Source of the DNA: Mycolicibacterium rutilum
Lineage (GTDB): Bacteria > Actinomycetota > Actinomycetes > Mycobacteriales > Mycobacteriaceae
Assembly: GCF_900108565.1 (NCBI RefSeq)
Contig: NZ_LT629971.1
Span: 930,001 to 994,000 of the forward strand
DNA: 64,000 nt
Direction of reading: 5' to 3'
Shown here: positions 54,971-63,482 of the stretch, in pieces
How positions within the stretch are numbered: position 1 is the first letter of the stretch
Layout: every line of letters starts with the position of its first letter
Made by a program: the position numbers and the translations under genes
The notes under the pieces: model-generated
Database searches by the model: none
Told to the model about the DNA's origin: nothing
Seen by the model: the letters and a program-made list of their open reading frames with translations, nothing else

Positions 54971-55618
54971 TCAGGCGGCGTTCTCGTCGGCCGACCAGAG
55001 CCCGTCGATCTCGGCCAGCGCACGACGCAGACTCTCGGCGGCCAGCGGCCTGAGGTCGGCCATGGCGGGGTTCACGTCGGCCATCGTCAGCTCCGCGGTG
55101 ATGAAGCGCGGTCGCAGCCCGGTCAACGACACCGCGTGCGGCAGCCAGGCGATCGCGTGGTCCCATCCCTCGCGCGGGGTGCCCGGCCCGTAGCCGCCGC
55201 CGCGGCTGGTGAGCACGACGAAATCGACGTCGCCCAGCAGACCCTGACCGGTCTCGTGGTCGATCGAGAGCCCCGGCGCGATCAGGTGGTCGACCCAGGA
55301 GTGCACGGAACTCGGCGCGCCGAAGTTGTACAGCGGCAACCCGAGCAGCACGGTGTCGGCGCGCTTGATCTCGTCGATGAGCTGCACGCTGAGCTCGAAG
55401 GACGCCTGCTGTGCTGCGGTGCGCGCCTCGGCCGCCACCATGCGCGCGGTGCCGGACTCGGCGTCGAGGTGCGGCAGCGGCTCGGCGCCCAGGTCGCGGT
55501 GGGTGACGGTGCCGCCGGGATGCGTCGCACGCCAGCGGTCGGCGGCGTGCGCGGTGAGCCGGCGACTGACCGAGCGCTCTCCCTGGATGGACGAGTCGAT
55601 GTGGAGCAGATGTGCCAT
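54971..55618 (-). CDS. azoR: FMN-dependent NADH-azoreductase AzoR
   Basis: This 215-residue flavodoxin-like quinone/azo reductase has the N-terminal FMN-phosphate loop IDSSIQGERSVSRRLT, LLGLPLYNFGAPSSVHSWVDH around the flavin and LTSRGGGYGPGTPREGWDH. AzoR enzymes reduce quinones and azo compounds by two electrons and are commonly controlled by a divergent MarR regulator, as here. The ATG is 13 bases from the operator palindrome. Confidence 0.9.
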   Translation of the reverse strand: MAHLLHIDSSIQGERSVSRRLTAHAADRWRATHPGGTVTHRDLGAEPLPHLDAESGTARMVAAEARTAAQQASFELSVQLIDEIKRADTVLLGLPLYNFGAPSSVHSWVDHLIAPGLSIDHETGQGLLGDVDFVVLTSRGGGYGPGTPREGWDHAIAWLPHAVSLTGLRPRFITAELTMADVNPAMADLRPLAAESLRRALAEIDGLWSADENAA

Positions 55619-55630
55619 CGGTGACCCTTC

Positions 55631-55661
55631 ATAGATCGTTAGTGTTGTACTAACGATCTAT
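55631..55661. promoter_or_regulatory. MarR operator between azoR and marR
   Basis: A perfect 13-bp inverted repeat, ATAGATCGTTAGT and its complement, is separated by GTTGT. It occupies most of the 82-base gap between the divergent azoR and MarR-family genes, so one dimer could control both promoters. The size and AT-rich core fit MarR/HxlR-type sites. Binding itself is inferred. Confidence 0.8.
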
Positions 55662-55700
55662 ACCACATGGGTGATTGGTGTATTGCCGTAGGCTTGATCC

Positions 55701-56162
55701 GTGCCCTATCTGTCCGCGCCCCTGCTCGTGCATCTCGCGCGGCGCGTGCAGAACGAGGCGGACGCCGCTTTGGGGCGTTCGGGGCTGCGCGCCCGGCACG
55801 TGATCGCGATGACGCTGCTGCGCGACCTCGGCGAGCAGAACCAGTCCGACATGTCCGCCACGCTCGGCGTCGACGCGACGAACGTGGTCGTGCTCCTCAA
55901 CGAGCTCGAGGCCGACGGGCTCGTCGAACGTCGCCGCTCGGCGCAGGACCGGCGTCGCCACACCGTCTCACTCACCGATGCGGGGGCCCGTCAACTCGCC
56001 GAGATCGAGACGATGCTCTCCGGTGTCGAACGCCGGGTGCTGGGCGGCCTCAGCGCCGACGAGCAGGCCCAGCTCTACGCGTTGTTGGCGCGCGCGACCT
56101 CCAACGTCACGTGCACCGAAGCCGCGCACATCTCGACCGCATGCCTGGCCGAGCCGGAATAG
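55701..56162 (+). CDS. MarR family transcriptional regulator
   Basis: This 153-residue winged-helix regulator has a recognition region QSDMSATLGVDATNVVVLLNELEADGLVERRRSAQDRRRHTVSLTDAG (in order), including the wing DRR motif. GTG 55701 is the start. It is divergent from azoR and probably represses it through the palindrome at 55631-55661, with release by quinones or oxidants, as known for related regulators. One cysteine pair near the C-terminus (TCTEAAH...STACL) might serve redox sensing. Confidence 0.87.
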   Translation: MPYLSAPLLVHLARRVQNEADAALGRSGLRARHVIAMTLLRDLGEQNQSDMSATLGVDATNVVVLLNELEADGLVERRRSAQDRRRHTVSLTDAGARQLAEIETMLSGVERRVLGGLSADEQAQLYALLARATSNVTCTEAAHISTACLAEPE

Positions 56163-56171
56163 GCTAGGCGC

Positions 56172-56579
56172 ATGGCCGGATTCGACGCGCAAGCCGAGTT
56201 CGCCGGGGCGCCGGTGGCGCGGCTGTCCACGGTCGGACCGCAGGGCGCACCGCATTTGGTCCCGGTGGTATTCGCGGTGCACGACGGCGTCGTCTACACC
56301 GCCGTCGACGCGAAGCGCAAGACCACCCAGCGGCTGCAACGGTTGGCCAACATCGAAGCCAACCCGCAGGTGAGTCTGCTCGTCGACCACTACGACGACG
56401 ACTGGTCGCAACTGTGGTGGGTGCGCGCCGACGGGCACGCCGAAATCCACACCAGCGGTGACGAATTGGCGATCGGCTACACGCTGCTGCGGCGCAAGTA
56501 CCCGCAGTACGAGCGGCTCGCGCTGGACGGCCCGGTGGTCACCGTCGCGGTCAGCCGGTGGGCGTCCTGGCAGGCCTGA
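56172..56579 (+). CDS. F420-type PPOX oxidoreductase (Rv0121c-like)
   Basis: This 135-residue split-barrel protein has [38 protein letters not shown] and an [13 protein letters not shown] end, matching the PPOX-class F420-dependent family. In M. tuberculosis Rv0121c also precedes fusA2 (Rv0120c), so the linkage is conserved. Reaction and substrate unknown. It follows the MarR gene by nine bases and may be co-transcribed with it. Confidence 0.83.
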   Translation: MAGFDAQAEFAGAPVARLSTVGPQGAPHLVPVVFAVHDGVVYTAVDAKRKTTQRLQRLANIEANPQVSLLVDHYDDDWSQLWWVRADGHAEIHTSGDELAIGYTLLRRKYPQYERLALDGPVVTVAVSRWASWQA

Positions 56580-56685
56580 CGGTCCGATTTCGCCAATCCC
56601 TTGTGCGGACCGCCACCGAGGAGAATGGTGGTGGCACACACACCACACTGCGGCGGCTGGGCGGCCGCCGTGGGGAGGGAACGTC

Positions 56686-58854
56686 ATGGCCGACAAGACG
56701 ACACATGCCCAGGGCGCAGGAGCCGCCCCCACCGCGGACAGTCCGGCCGCCATCCGCAACGTGGCGCTGGTGGGCCCATCGGGTGGCGGCAAAACCACAC
56801 TGATCGAGGCGCTACTCGTCGCCGCGGGCGTGCTCACCCGGCCCGGTTCGGTCGTCGACGGCACCACGGTGTGTGACTGTGACGAGGCCGAGATTGCCCA
56901 GCAGCGATCGGTGGGCCTCGCGCTCGCGTCGCTGCCGCACGGGGCCACCAAGGTCAACCTGATCGACACCCCCGGCTATGCGGACTTCGTCGGGGAACTG
57001 CGCGCCGGGTTGCGGGCCGCCGACTGCGCGCTGTTCGTCGTCGCCGCGAACGAGGTCATCGACGAGCCCACCAAGTCGCTGTGGCAGGAGTGCGCACAGG
57101 TCGGCATGCCGCGCGCTGTGGTGATCACCAAACTCGACCACGCCCGGGCGAACTACGACAACGCGCTGACCGAGGCCCAGCAGGCGTTCGGCGACAAGGT
57201 GCTTCCGTTGTACCTGCCCGCGAATTCACCGTGCACGGGCCTGATCGGGTTGCTGTCGCAGACGCACTACGAATACCGCGACGGCAAGCGCGTCGCCGCC
57301 CACGAACCCGATGCGTCCTACGCCGACGCGATCGCCGAGCACCGGGGCGGTTTGATCGAGGGCATCATCGAGGAGTCCGAGGACGAGACGCTGATGGAGC
57401 GCTACCTCGGCGGCGAGCAGATCGACGAGACCGTGCTGATCGACGACCTGGAGAAGGCGGTCGCTCGCGCATCGTTCTTCCCGGTCATCCCCGCCTGCAG
57501 CAGCACCGGCGTCGGCACGCTGGAACTGCTGGAGATCATCACCGCCGGCTTCCCGTCGCCGCCGGAACATCGACTGCCCGAGGTGTTCACCCCGCAGGGC
57601 AAGGCCCGCGAGACCTTGCCGTGCGATCCGGCCGCCCCGCTGCTGGCCGAGGTGGTCAAGACGACGTCGGATCCCTACGTCGGGCGCCTGAGCCTGGTAC
57701 GGGTGTTCTCCGGCACCATCACCTCCGATGCGACTTTGCATGTGTCCGGGCACTTTTCGTCGTTCTTCGGGGCGAACGGGTCGGGTGCGGGCCACGAGGA
57801 CCACGACGAGGACGAACGCGTCGGCACGCTGAGCTTCCCGTTGGGCAAGCAGCAGCGGCCGGCAGCGTCGGTGATCGCCGGTGACATTGCGGCGATCGGG
57901 CGGCTCAGCCGCGCCGAGACCGGTGACACGTTGTCCGACAAGGCCGATCCGCTGGTCCTCAAACCGTGGACCATGCCGGAACCGCTGCTGCCCATCGCGG
58001 TGCAGCCGCGCGCCAAGACCGACGAGGACAAGCTCTCGGTCGGGCTGGGCCGGCTGGCTGCCGAGGACCCGACGCTGCGCATCGAACAGAATCCCGAGAC
58101 GCATCAGATCGTGCTGTGGACGATGGGCGAAGCGCACGCGGGGGTGGTGCTCGACGCGCTGGCGCGCCGCTTCGGTGTCGCCGTCGACACCGTCGAGCTG
58201 CGGGTGCCGCTGCGAGAGACGTTCGCGGGCACGGCCAAAGGCCACGGCCGCCACGTCAAGCAGTCCGGCGGCCATGGCCAGTACGCGGTGTGCGACATCG
58301 AGGTCGAACCGTTGCCGCAGGGCTCGGGGTTCGAGTTCGTCGACAAGGTCGTCGGCGGCGCGGTGCCCCGGCCGTTCATCCCCAGCGTCGAAAAGGGCGT
58401 TCGGGCCCAGATGGAAAAGGGCTTGTCCGGGGCGAGCGGCACCGGCTATCCCGTCGTCGACATCCGCGTGACGTTGTTCGACGGCAAGGCGCACAGCGTC
58501 GACTCCTCGGACTTCGCGTTCCAGATGGCCGGCGCCCTGGCCCTGCGCGAGGCGGCCGCGGCGACTCGGATCAACCTGCTCGAACCGGTCGACGAGGTGA
58601 CGGTTCTCGTTCCCGACGACTTCGTCGGCGCGGTGATGGGCGACCTCGCCGGCCGCCGCGGCCGGGTCCTGGGCACCGACAAGGTCGGCGACGACCGCAC
58701 GCTCGTCAGGGCCGAGATCCCCCAGGTAGAGCTCACCCGCTACGCCATCGACCTGCGCTCACTGGCCCACGGCGCGGGGTCCTTCACCAGATCGTTCGCG
58801 CGCTACGACCCGATGCCCGAGCACGCCGCGGCCAAGGTGCTCGCGACGGTCTGA
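56686..58854 (+). CDS. fusA2: Elongation factor G-like protein FusA2
   Basis: This 722-residue translational GTPase is of the EF-G paralogue type. G1 is GPSGGGKT (residues 30-37), G3 DTPGYADF and G4 TKLD, followed by EF-G domains II-V with the domain IV segment TFAGTAKGHGRHVKQSGGHGQYAVC. The switch I region is altered compared with canonical EF-G. M. tuberculosis FusA2 is 714 residues and is non-essential; its exact role is unsettled (ribosome-linked stress or recycling). ATG 56686 follows GGGGAGGGA. Confidence 0.93.
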   Translation: MADKTTHAQGAGAAPTADSPAAIRNVALVGPSGGGKTTLIEALLVAAGVLTRPGSVVDGTTVCDCDEAEIAQQRSVGLALASLPHGATKVNLIDTPGYADFVGELRAGLRAADCALFVVAANEVIDEPTKSLWQECAQVGMPRAVVITKLDHARANYDNALTEAQQAFGDKVLPLYLPANSPCTGLIGLLSQTHYEYRDGKRVAAHEPDASYADAIAEHRGGLIEGIIEESEDETLMERYLGGEQIDETVLIDDLEKAVARASFFPVIPACSSTGVGTLELLEIITAGFPSPPEHRLPEVFTPQGKARETLPCDPAAPLLAEVVKTTSDPYVGRLSLVRVFSGTITSDATLHVSGHFSSFFGANGSGAGHEDHDEDERVGTLSFPLGKQQRPAASVIAGDIAAIGRLSRAETGDTLSDKADPLVLKPWTMPEPLLPIAVQPRAKTDEDKLSVGLGRLAAEDPTLRIEQNPETHQIVLWTMGEAHAGVVLDALARRFGVAVDTVELRVPLRETFAGTAKGHGRHVKQSGGHGQYAVCDIEVEPLPQGSGFEFVDKVVGGAVPRPFIPSVEKGVRAQMEKGLSGASGTGYPVVDIRVTLFDGKAHSVDSSDFAFQMAGALALREAAAATRINLLEPVDEVTVLVPDDFVGAVMGDLAGRRGRVLGTDKVGDDRTLVRAEIPQVELTRYAIDLRSLAHGAGSFTRSFARYDPMPEHAAAKVLATV

Positions 58855-59022
58855 TCAGCGACCTGCCCGGACCCGCACAGGCCGTTCCCAGCCCGGCTGC
58901 CTACCGTCGGCGCGCATGAACGACCCGGACACATCTGCTCGCTCATCTCGTCACGACCGGAGCGCTGGCGGTCACGATGCTGGTGGCCGTCTGGCTCTGG
59001 CTGTTCAACGGCGTGCTCTGAG

Positions 59023-59754
59023 TCAGCGCGGTGTGTCGCCGCGCCAGGCGAAGCTGTTGACGTATTTGCCCATGTCCAGAGCGATCTGGAGGTTGGCGCC
59101 GGACGGCTTGCCGAACCCGAAGTCGGGTCCGAACTGGTGATAGGGCCCGACGGCGGCGGCGACCAGAGCCAGGTCATCCTTGACCGCGACCATCACGATC
59201 ACCCGCATCCGCAGATAGCTGCTGTTGGCGCCCTGCGGCCAGCAGTCGGCGACCTCGCCGTAGCCGGACTGGTAGCCCACCATCGCGTTGGGTATCTCGT
59301 AGGCGGTGCGGGTGTCAGGAAAAGTGCTGTCCACCAACGACTTCGCGATGTCGCGCGGGGAGCGGCCCGCGGCGGGCTCACTGAACAGCTGCAGGGTGCC
59401 GCCGTCGCCGGCGAGGAACTCCGCGGTCACGCCGTTGGGTTTGGTGGTGATCCGGTACGCCGAACTCGGGGCCGGGTGCGCCACCGAGAACGCGCCGTCG
59501 GCCGCGGTGAAGCGCGGGTTGATCTCGACCGGTGTGCCGGTGGGCGGGCGCCCGCAGTCCGGCGGGCAGATGTAGCGCGCGGGCGGTTTGGCGATCATCG
59601 ACGACATCCAGACGAGCGCACCCGCGACCAGGCCGATGGCCAGCACCCAGGTCAACACCAACCGCGTGCGCGACGTGCGAGGCGGCGGCGGGGCGGCGTA
59701 GTCGCCGGCCGGGACCACGTAGCCGGGAAAGAAATCCGTCGTCGGGGCGCTCAT
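59023..59754 (-). CDS. Single-pass membrane protein, third gene of S53 operon
   Basis: The product is 243 residues: a Pro-rich cytoplasmic N-terminus, a TM helix (about 30-52) and an extracytoplasmic domain with two close cysteines (ICPPDCGRPP) and a mixed alpha/beta body (FSVAHPAPSSAYRITTKPNGVTAEFL, YLRMRVIVMVAVKDDLALVAAA). No family was recognised. Its ATG overlaps the preceding stop by one base, making it the third gene in a coupled set with an S53 peptidase and a zinc-ribbon membrane protein. Confidence 0.7.
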   Translation of the reverse strand: MSAPTTDFFPGYVVPAGDYAAPPPPRTSRTRLVLTWVLAIGLVAGALVWMSSMIAKPPARYICPPDCGRPPTGTPVEINPRFTAADGAFSVAHPAPSSAYRITTKPNGVTAEFLAGDGGTLQLFSEPAAGRSPRDIAKSLVDSTFPDTRTAYEIPNAMVGYQSGYGEVADCWPQGANSSYLRMRVIVMVAVKDDLALVAAAVGPYHQFGPDFGFGKPSGANLQIALDMGKYVNSFAWRGDTPR

Positions 59755-60953
59755 CAGCTGTCCGGTCTCGGGCCGCGCACCGGGCGCGCCTCACGCCGCG
59801 ACCGGCGCGACGACCGCGATGACGCGCGCGTCGCCACCCCGCACGCCGGGCAGAACGCCATATCGGGCACGACGTGGCCGCAGTGCGGGCACAGCAGCGG
59901 TTCGTCGGAGCGGATCTCGTCGTGGGCCTCGTGCAGCAGCGCCAGGTGCAGCCCGAGCCGCAACAGGAACAACGCGATTACCGCCAGCAGCAGATACAGC
60001 ATCAGCATCAGCACCTGCGGGAAGTGCGACACGTCGATCAGGCCGAGACCCAGGTAGACCACCAGCACAGCGACCGCAAAGCCGACGAGCACCGCGCGGA
60101 CCACGCCGGGGTGCTGGTCGCGTTTACTCGGCGGGCGCGTGAACCACAGTGCGGCGCCGATCAATCCGCCGGCCGCCGCAGCGGTCAGGGGCACCGCCAC
60201 ACCGCGGATGCCCGCCTCCACCAGCAGGCTCTCCATCGGCCGCCTGCTGACCACCCCGGTGCCGAACTGCGGCCACAACCGGGTCAGCGTCGCCGCGGCG
60301 GTGAACGTCAGCGCCCCCAGCGCGCCGACCATGAACCCGTCCAGCGCTTCCCGCGACGGCGGTCGCCACACCCGCACGATCACGGCGGGCAGCAGCATGA
60401 GCACGACTCCGCCGAGCGGGATACCGATGCCGTCGCGCAGCATCCGCGCACCGACGATCCCCGTGCCGAGCCCGACACCGTACGAACGCGCGACCATCGC
60501 GCCGGTCAGCAGCACCCAGCCGACACCGAGTCCGATGCCCAGTCCCATCGTCAGCGCGATCGTGCGAATCGGGAAGTCGCGGAACGCGTCTGACTCGCGC
60601 AGGTAGATCAGGTACAGCAACGGCAACCCCAACGCGGCCACCGTCACCAGCGCGGCGGGCAGCCGCAGCAGGGTGAACGCGACCAGCGCGGCGAGCAGCA
60701 CCACCAGCCCGATCCGGAACGCCGTGCGGGACCGCTGCGGCAGATGCGGGAACAGTGAGCTGGCCACCGAGAGCTGCAGCAGGTGTTCGTTGGGCGCGGC
60801 CCCGAAGTCGCGGGCCCGCAACCAGTCCGGGCCTTCCCGCTTGCGCGGCGTCAGGTGACACCCGCACAAACCGCAGTACTCGCCGGCGGGGACGTCGGTC
60901 TTGCAGATCCGGCATTCGGTGGTCGGTACGCCGTCGTTGTCTTCGATGCTCAT
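59754..60953 (-). CDS. Zinc-ribbon multi-pass membrane protein
   Basis: This 399-residue protein has zinc-ribbon Cys pairs at both ends: C14/C17 with C27/C30, and C355/C358 with C368/C371. They flank about nine membrane helices (about 80-340). Both ribbons are predicted on the cytoplasmic side or one on each side, depending on helix count. No protease motif (for example EExxK of PrsW) was seen. ATGA and TCATC overlaps couple it to the S53 peptidase and the next gene. Confidence 0.72.
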   Translation of the reverse strand: MSIEDNDGVPTTECRICKTDVPAGEYCGLCGCHLTPRKREGPDWLRARDFGAAPNEHLLQLSVASSLFPHLPQRSRTAFRIGLVVLLAALVAFTLLRLPAALVTVAALGLPLLYLIYLRESDAFRDFPIRTIALTMGLGIGLGVGWVLLTGAMVARSYGVGLGTGIVGARMLRDGIGIPLGGVVLMLLPAVIVRVWRPPSREALDGFMVGALGALTFTAAATLTRLWPQFGTGVVSRRPMESLLVEAGIRGVAVPLTAAAAGGLIGAALWFTRPPSKRDQHPGVVRAVLVGFAVAVLVVYLGLGLIDVSHFPQVLMLMLYLLLAVIALFLLRLGLHLALLHEAHDEIRSDEPLLCPHCGHVVPDMAFCPACGVATRASSRSSRRSRREARPVRGPRPDS

Positions 60954-62539
60954 GTCGATGCCCTCTGCAGTGTCAGCAGGTTGCGGACGAGGTTGTCGAC
61001 GTCCGGGGTGCCCAGTCCGGTGACCAGGTCGTAGCCCGGCGCGGCGTCGGCGACGACGTTGCCGCCCAACGTGACGTCGCGGAACGCGGGCAGCGCTGCG
61101 CCCTGCGCCATGCGGTAGAGCAGCGGGTTGAGCGCACCGATCAGGCGGCCGCCGTTGGCGAGCAGGTACTGGTTCATCACCGCTGCGATGCCGGCCCAGA
61201 TCGGCGCCGACTGCGACGTGCCGCCGCCGACCAGCGGGGTCTGCTGGAACACGATCCGCACCCCGGTGAACGGGTCGGCGACCGCGGCGACGTCCGGGGT
61301 CAGCCGCCGGTCGGTGTCGCGGTCACGCAGCACCGCGCGCTGCCACGGCGGCCGCTCGAACAAGGAGGACACCCCGCCTCCGGTCCCGACCGTCAGCGGC
61401 ACGTCGAACCAGGCCTGCTCGGACAGCCAGCGGCCCTGGTTGTCGGTGGACAGCGTGGTGCCGCCGACGTCGGTCATCTCCGGCAGCGATGCGATCGAGT
61501 CCAGCCCGATGTCGTTGTCGCCGGGCGGCGATGACCAGTCGTCACCGCCCTTGCACTCCAGCCCGGCGAGGTCGCCGCTGGCGTTGAACGCGGTCGTACC
61601 CCGCGCCTGCGCCGCCGCGAGCGCGGCCCGCACCGGCGCGAGGTCGGCGGCGGTGATCAGCTTGTCGCAGCCCCAGCCGATCGAAAAGCTCCACACCGCA
61701 CCGGGAAACCGCCGGTCGGTCTCCTCGAACATCTGGCCGATCTTCTCGAAGGCGCCGTCGCCGGTCACCGTCGGCTGGGCGCTCACCACGACCTTGCGCG
61801 CGTCGGGGGCGACGGCGTGCGCGACCTGCAGATCCATGGTGGTCTCGCCGCGTGGTTCGTCGAGTTCACCGCCGACGATCTCGGGTGCGAACCGCGGCAG
61901 CCCGTAGGTGTCGGCGAAGGTGTCGAGGTCGGCCTGGGCGAAGCCGTCGAACGCGAAGAACACGATCGTCGTGCCCTTGCCCGTGTACCCGGCGGCTGTC
62001 AGCGGCGCGATGTTGTAGGTGTTGAGGAGGTTGCCGGGGGTCAGGCCCTTGTCCGGCACGTCCAGCGGCAGCGTCCAGATGTGCGACGTGTGATGCGGCA
62101 GATAGCCCAGGATGCGGCCGAGTTCGCGGACCTCGTCGCTCAGTCCGGCGGGGATCTGCGGTTGCTGCGGGGATGCGTAGAAAACCTGGCCGCGCCGGCC
62201 GCGGTAGTCGTGCACCTCGACGTCGAACGCGTCGGCGACCTGCTGCGCCGCGCCCTCGACGACCGCCCAGTCCTGACCCGCGCGCCACCGCACCTCAAGG
62301 TGCCGGCCGCCGGCCCAGTCGTAGAGGGTGACCGGGCGGCGGCGGTCCCGCAGGGCCATCGTCACCTGGACGTCGGCGTTGCGCGAGGGCCCGAGGTCCG
62401 TCGAGTCCGCCAGCAGGTAGGAGTACGGCCCCGCGATCAGGCCGCCCCCGTCGCGCGGGGGAACGGGACGCAGATCTGAGACGAGCACCCATACGCCCGC
62501 GGCGATCAGCGCCAGCACGCCCACATGCCGCGCACTCAC
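60950..62539 (-). CDS. S53 (sedolisin/kumamolisin-type) serine peptidase
   Basis: The product is 529 residues. An N-terminal hydrophobic segment (about 6-21) exports or anchors it, a pro-domain runs to about residue 165, and the catalytic domain carries Glu232 and Asp236 (RGETTMDLQVAHAVAP), the oxyanion Asp323 (NASGDLAGLE) and nucleophile Ser442 (GGGTSQSAPIWAG). A C-terminal calcium site is suggested by DVTLGGN and PGYDLVTGLG. S53 enzymes are acid-active endopeptidases. GTG 62539 is the start. It heads the coupled three-gene set. Confidence 0.88.
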   Translation of the reverse strand: MSARHVGVLALIAAGVWVLVSDLRPVPPRDGGGLIAGPYSYLLADSTDLGPSRNADVQVTMALRDRRRPVTLYDWAGGRHLEVRWRAGQDWAVVEGAAQQVADAFDVEVHDYRGRRGQVFYASPQQPQIPAGLSDEVRELGRILGYLPHHTSHIWTLPLDVPDKGLTPGNLLNTYNIAPLTAAGYTGKGTTIVFFAFDGFAQADLDTFADTYGLPRFAPEIVGGELDEPRGETTMDLQVAHAVAPDARKVVVSAQPTVTGDGAFEKIGQMFEETDRRFPGAVWSFSIGWGCDKLITAADLAPVRAALAAAQARGTTAFNASGDLAGLECKGGDDWSSPPGDNDIGLDSIASLPEMTDVGGTTLSTDNQGRWLSEQAWFDVPLTVGTGGGVSSLFERPPWQRAVLRDRDTDRRLTPDVAAVADPFTGVRIVFQQTPLVGGGTSQSAPIWAGIAAVMNQYLLANGGRLIGALNPLLYRMAQGAALPAFRDVTLGGNVVADAAPGYDLVTGLGTPDVDNLVRNLLTLQRAST

Positions 62540-62570
62540 GGACGCCAGCGTACGTCCGATTCGGATGGGG

Positions 62571-62837
62571 TCAGTTGTCGCCGGGGATGGCCGTCGGCGC
62601 GGGCGGCGCGATGACGGTCGGCGAGAACGGGTTCGGATCGTTGGGGTTGATGCGCGGCGCTTTCTCCGTCGGCTCCACCGGCGCCGTCGTGGTGGTGGTC
62701 GTCGTCGTGGTGGTTGTGGTCGTCTCCTCCGGCGCCGACTCCTCGCTGGAGCACGACGCTGTGAACATCACCATCGCCACTGCGGCCGTCCCGCCGGCGA
62801 GCACTCCGATGCGGCGGCCCAACTGAGCTGACCTCAT
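62571..62837 (-). CDS. Small lipoprotein with poly-threonine linker
   Basis: This 88-residue lipoprotein has lipobox FTASC (Cys29), then a run of 13 threonines encoded by ACC/ACG/ACA-type codons and a Pro-rich tail. The DNA is a GTG/GTC-type simple repeat on the plus strand. Its 3' end is 31 bases from the S53 gene start. Function unknown; the threonine run could be an O-mannosylated linker, as seen in other mycobacterial lipoproteins. Confidence 0.68.
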   Translation of the reverse strand: MRSAQLGRRIGVLAGGTAAVAMVMFTASCSSEESAPEETTTTTTTTTTTTTAPVEPTEKAPRINPNDPNPFSPTVIAPPAPTAIPGDN

Positions 62838-62951
62838 ATGCAGTCCTATCTGTCCCGACCTGTGCCAGGTCCGTCAAGATCAGCCCGGCGTCGAAACTCT
62901 AACCGAACGCGCAGGCCAGCGCTCGGTTAAGCGCAAAGGGGCACCGGGACG

Positions 62952-63311
62952 TCAGGACCCGCCCTGCAGCGCGGCGAGGGCCTCGGCCAGCGTCGGGAAC
63001 AGCGAGAAGACCTGATCGAGCCCGGTCAGCTGGATCGGCCTGCTGGTCGCGGGACCGTCGGCCACGACCGCGAAACGGGCGGACTTGCTGACGCTCTCGT
63101 GGGTGGCCACCAGCGCCTGCAGTCCCGCGGAGGCCAGGAAGTCCACCGCCGTCAGGTCGACGACGAGTGCCGTCGGTTCCTGCGTCAACGCCTCGGTGAT
63201 ACCCGCTTGGAACGCCGGCACGGTGGCGAGGTCGACATCGCCACCGACCGTCAGCACGGCGATGCTCCCCTCTTGGGACACCGAGGTCGTGATCGGATCA
63301 TTACGAGACAA
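62952..63311 (-). CDS. STAS anti-sigma factor antagonist
   Basis: This 119-residue STAS-domain protein has the SpoIIAA-like regulatory serine in VDLTAVDFLASAGLQALVATHE and the early GDVDLATVPAFQ. Such proteins bind an anti-sigma kinase when dephosphorylated. TTG 63311 is chosen because GGAGG lies about eight bases upstream. It is divergent from the PAS-domain gene, which may encode an upstream phosphatase or sensor of the same pathway. Confidence 0.88.
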   Translation of the reverse strand: MSRNDPITTSVSQEGSIAVLTVGGDVDLATVPAFQAGITEALTQEPTALVVDLTAVDFLASAGLQALVATHESVSKSARFAVVADGPATSRPIQLTGLDQVFSLFPTLAEALAALQGGS

Positions 63312-63482
63312 CGTGGTCCTCCGGTCAACGCCGCCCTCACGGCGGCAATGCGCCGAGCTTAATACGTGGCGCTCGACGACGAATCAACGCTTCACAGGAT
63401 CATGCCGGAGTCGCAGGCTAAGGTCGTGAGGACACTTGTGCGCATGCTGATTCGAGCGTGACTACCGGCGGATGACCCGAGG

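Noticed and set aside
58935..59021. Possible tiny membrane peptide (LVTTGALAVTMLVAVWLWLFNGVL)
   Set aside because: Looks hydrophobic and helix-like but has no in-frame ATG/GTG/TTG upstream of the helix, and no RBS; may be the relic of a frameshifted small gene starting at ATG 58918.
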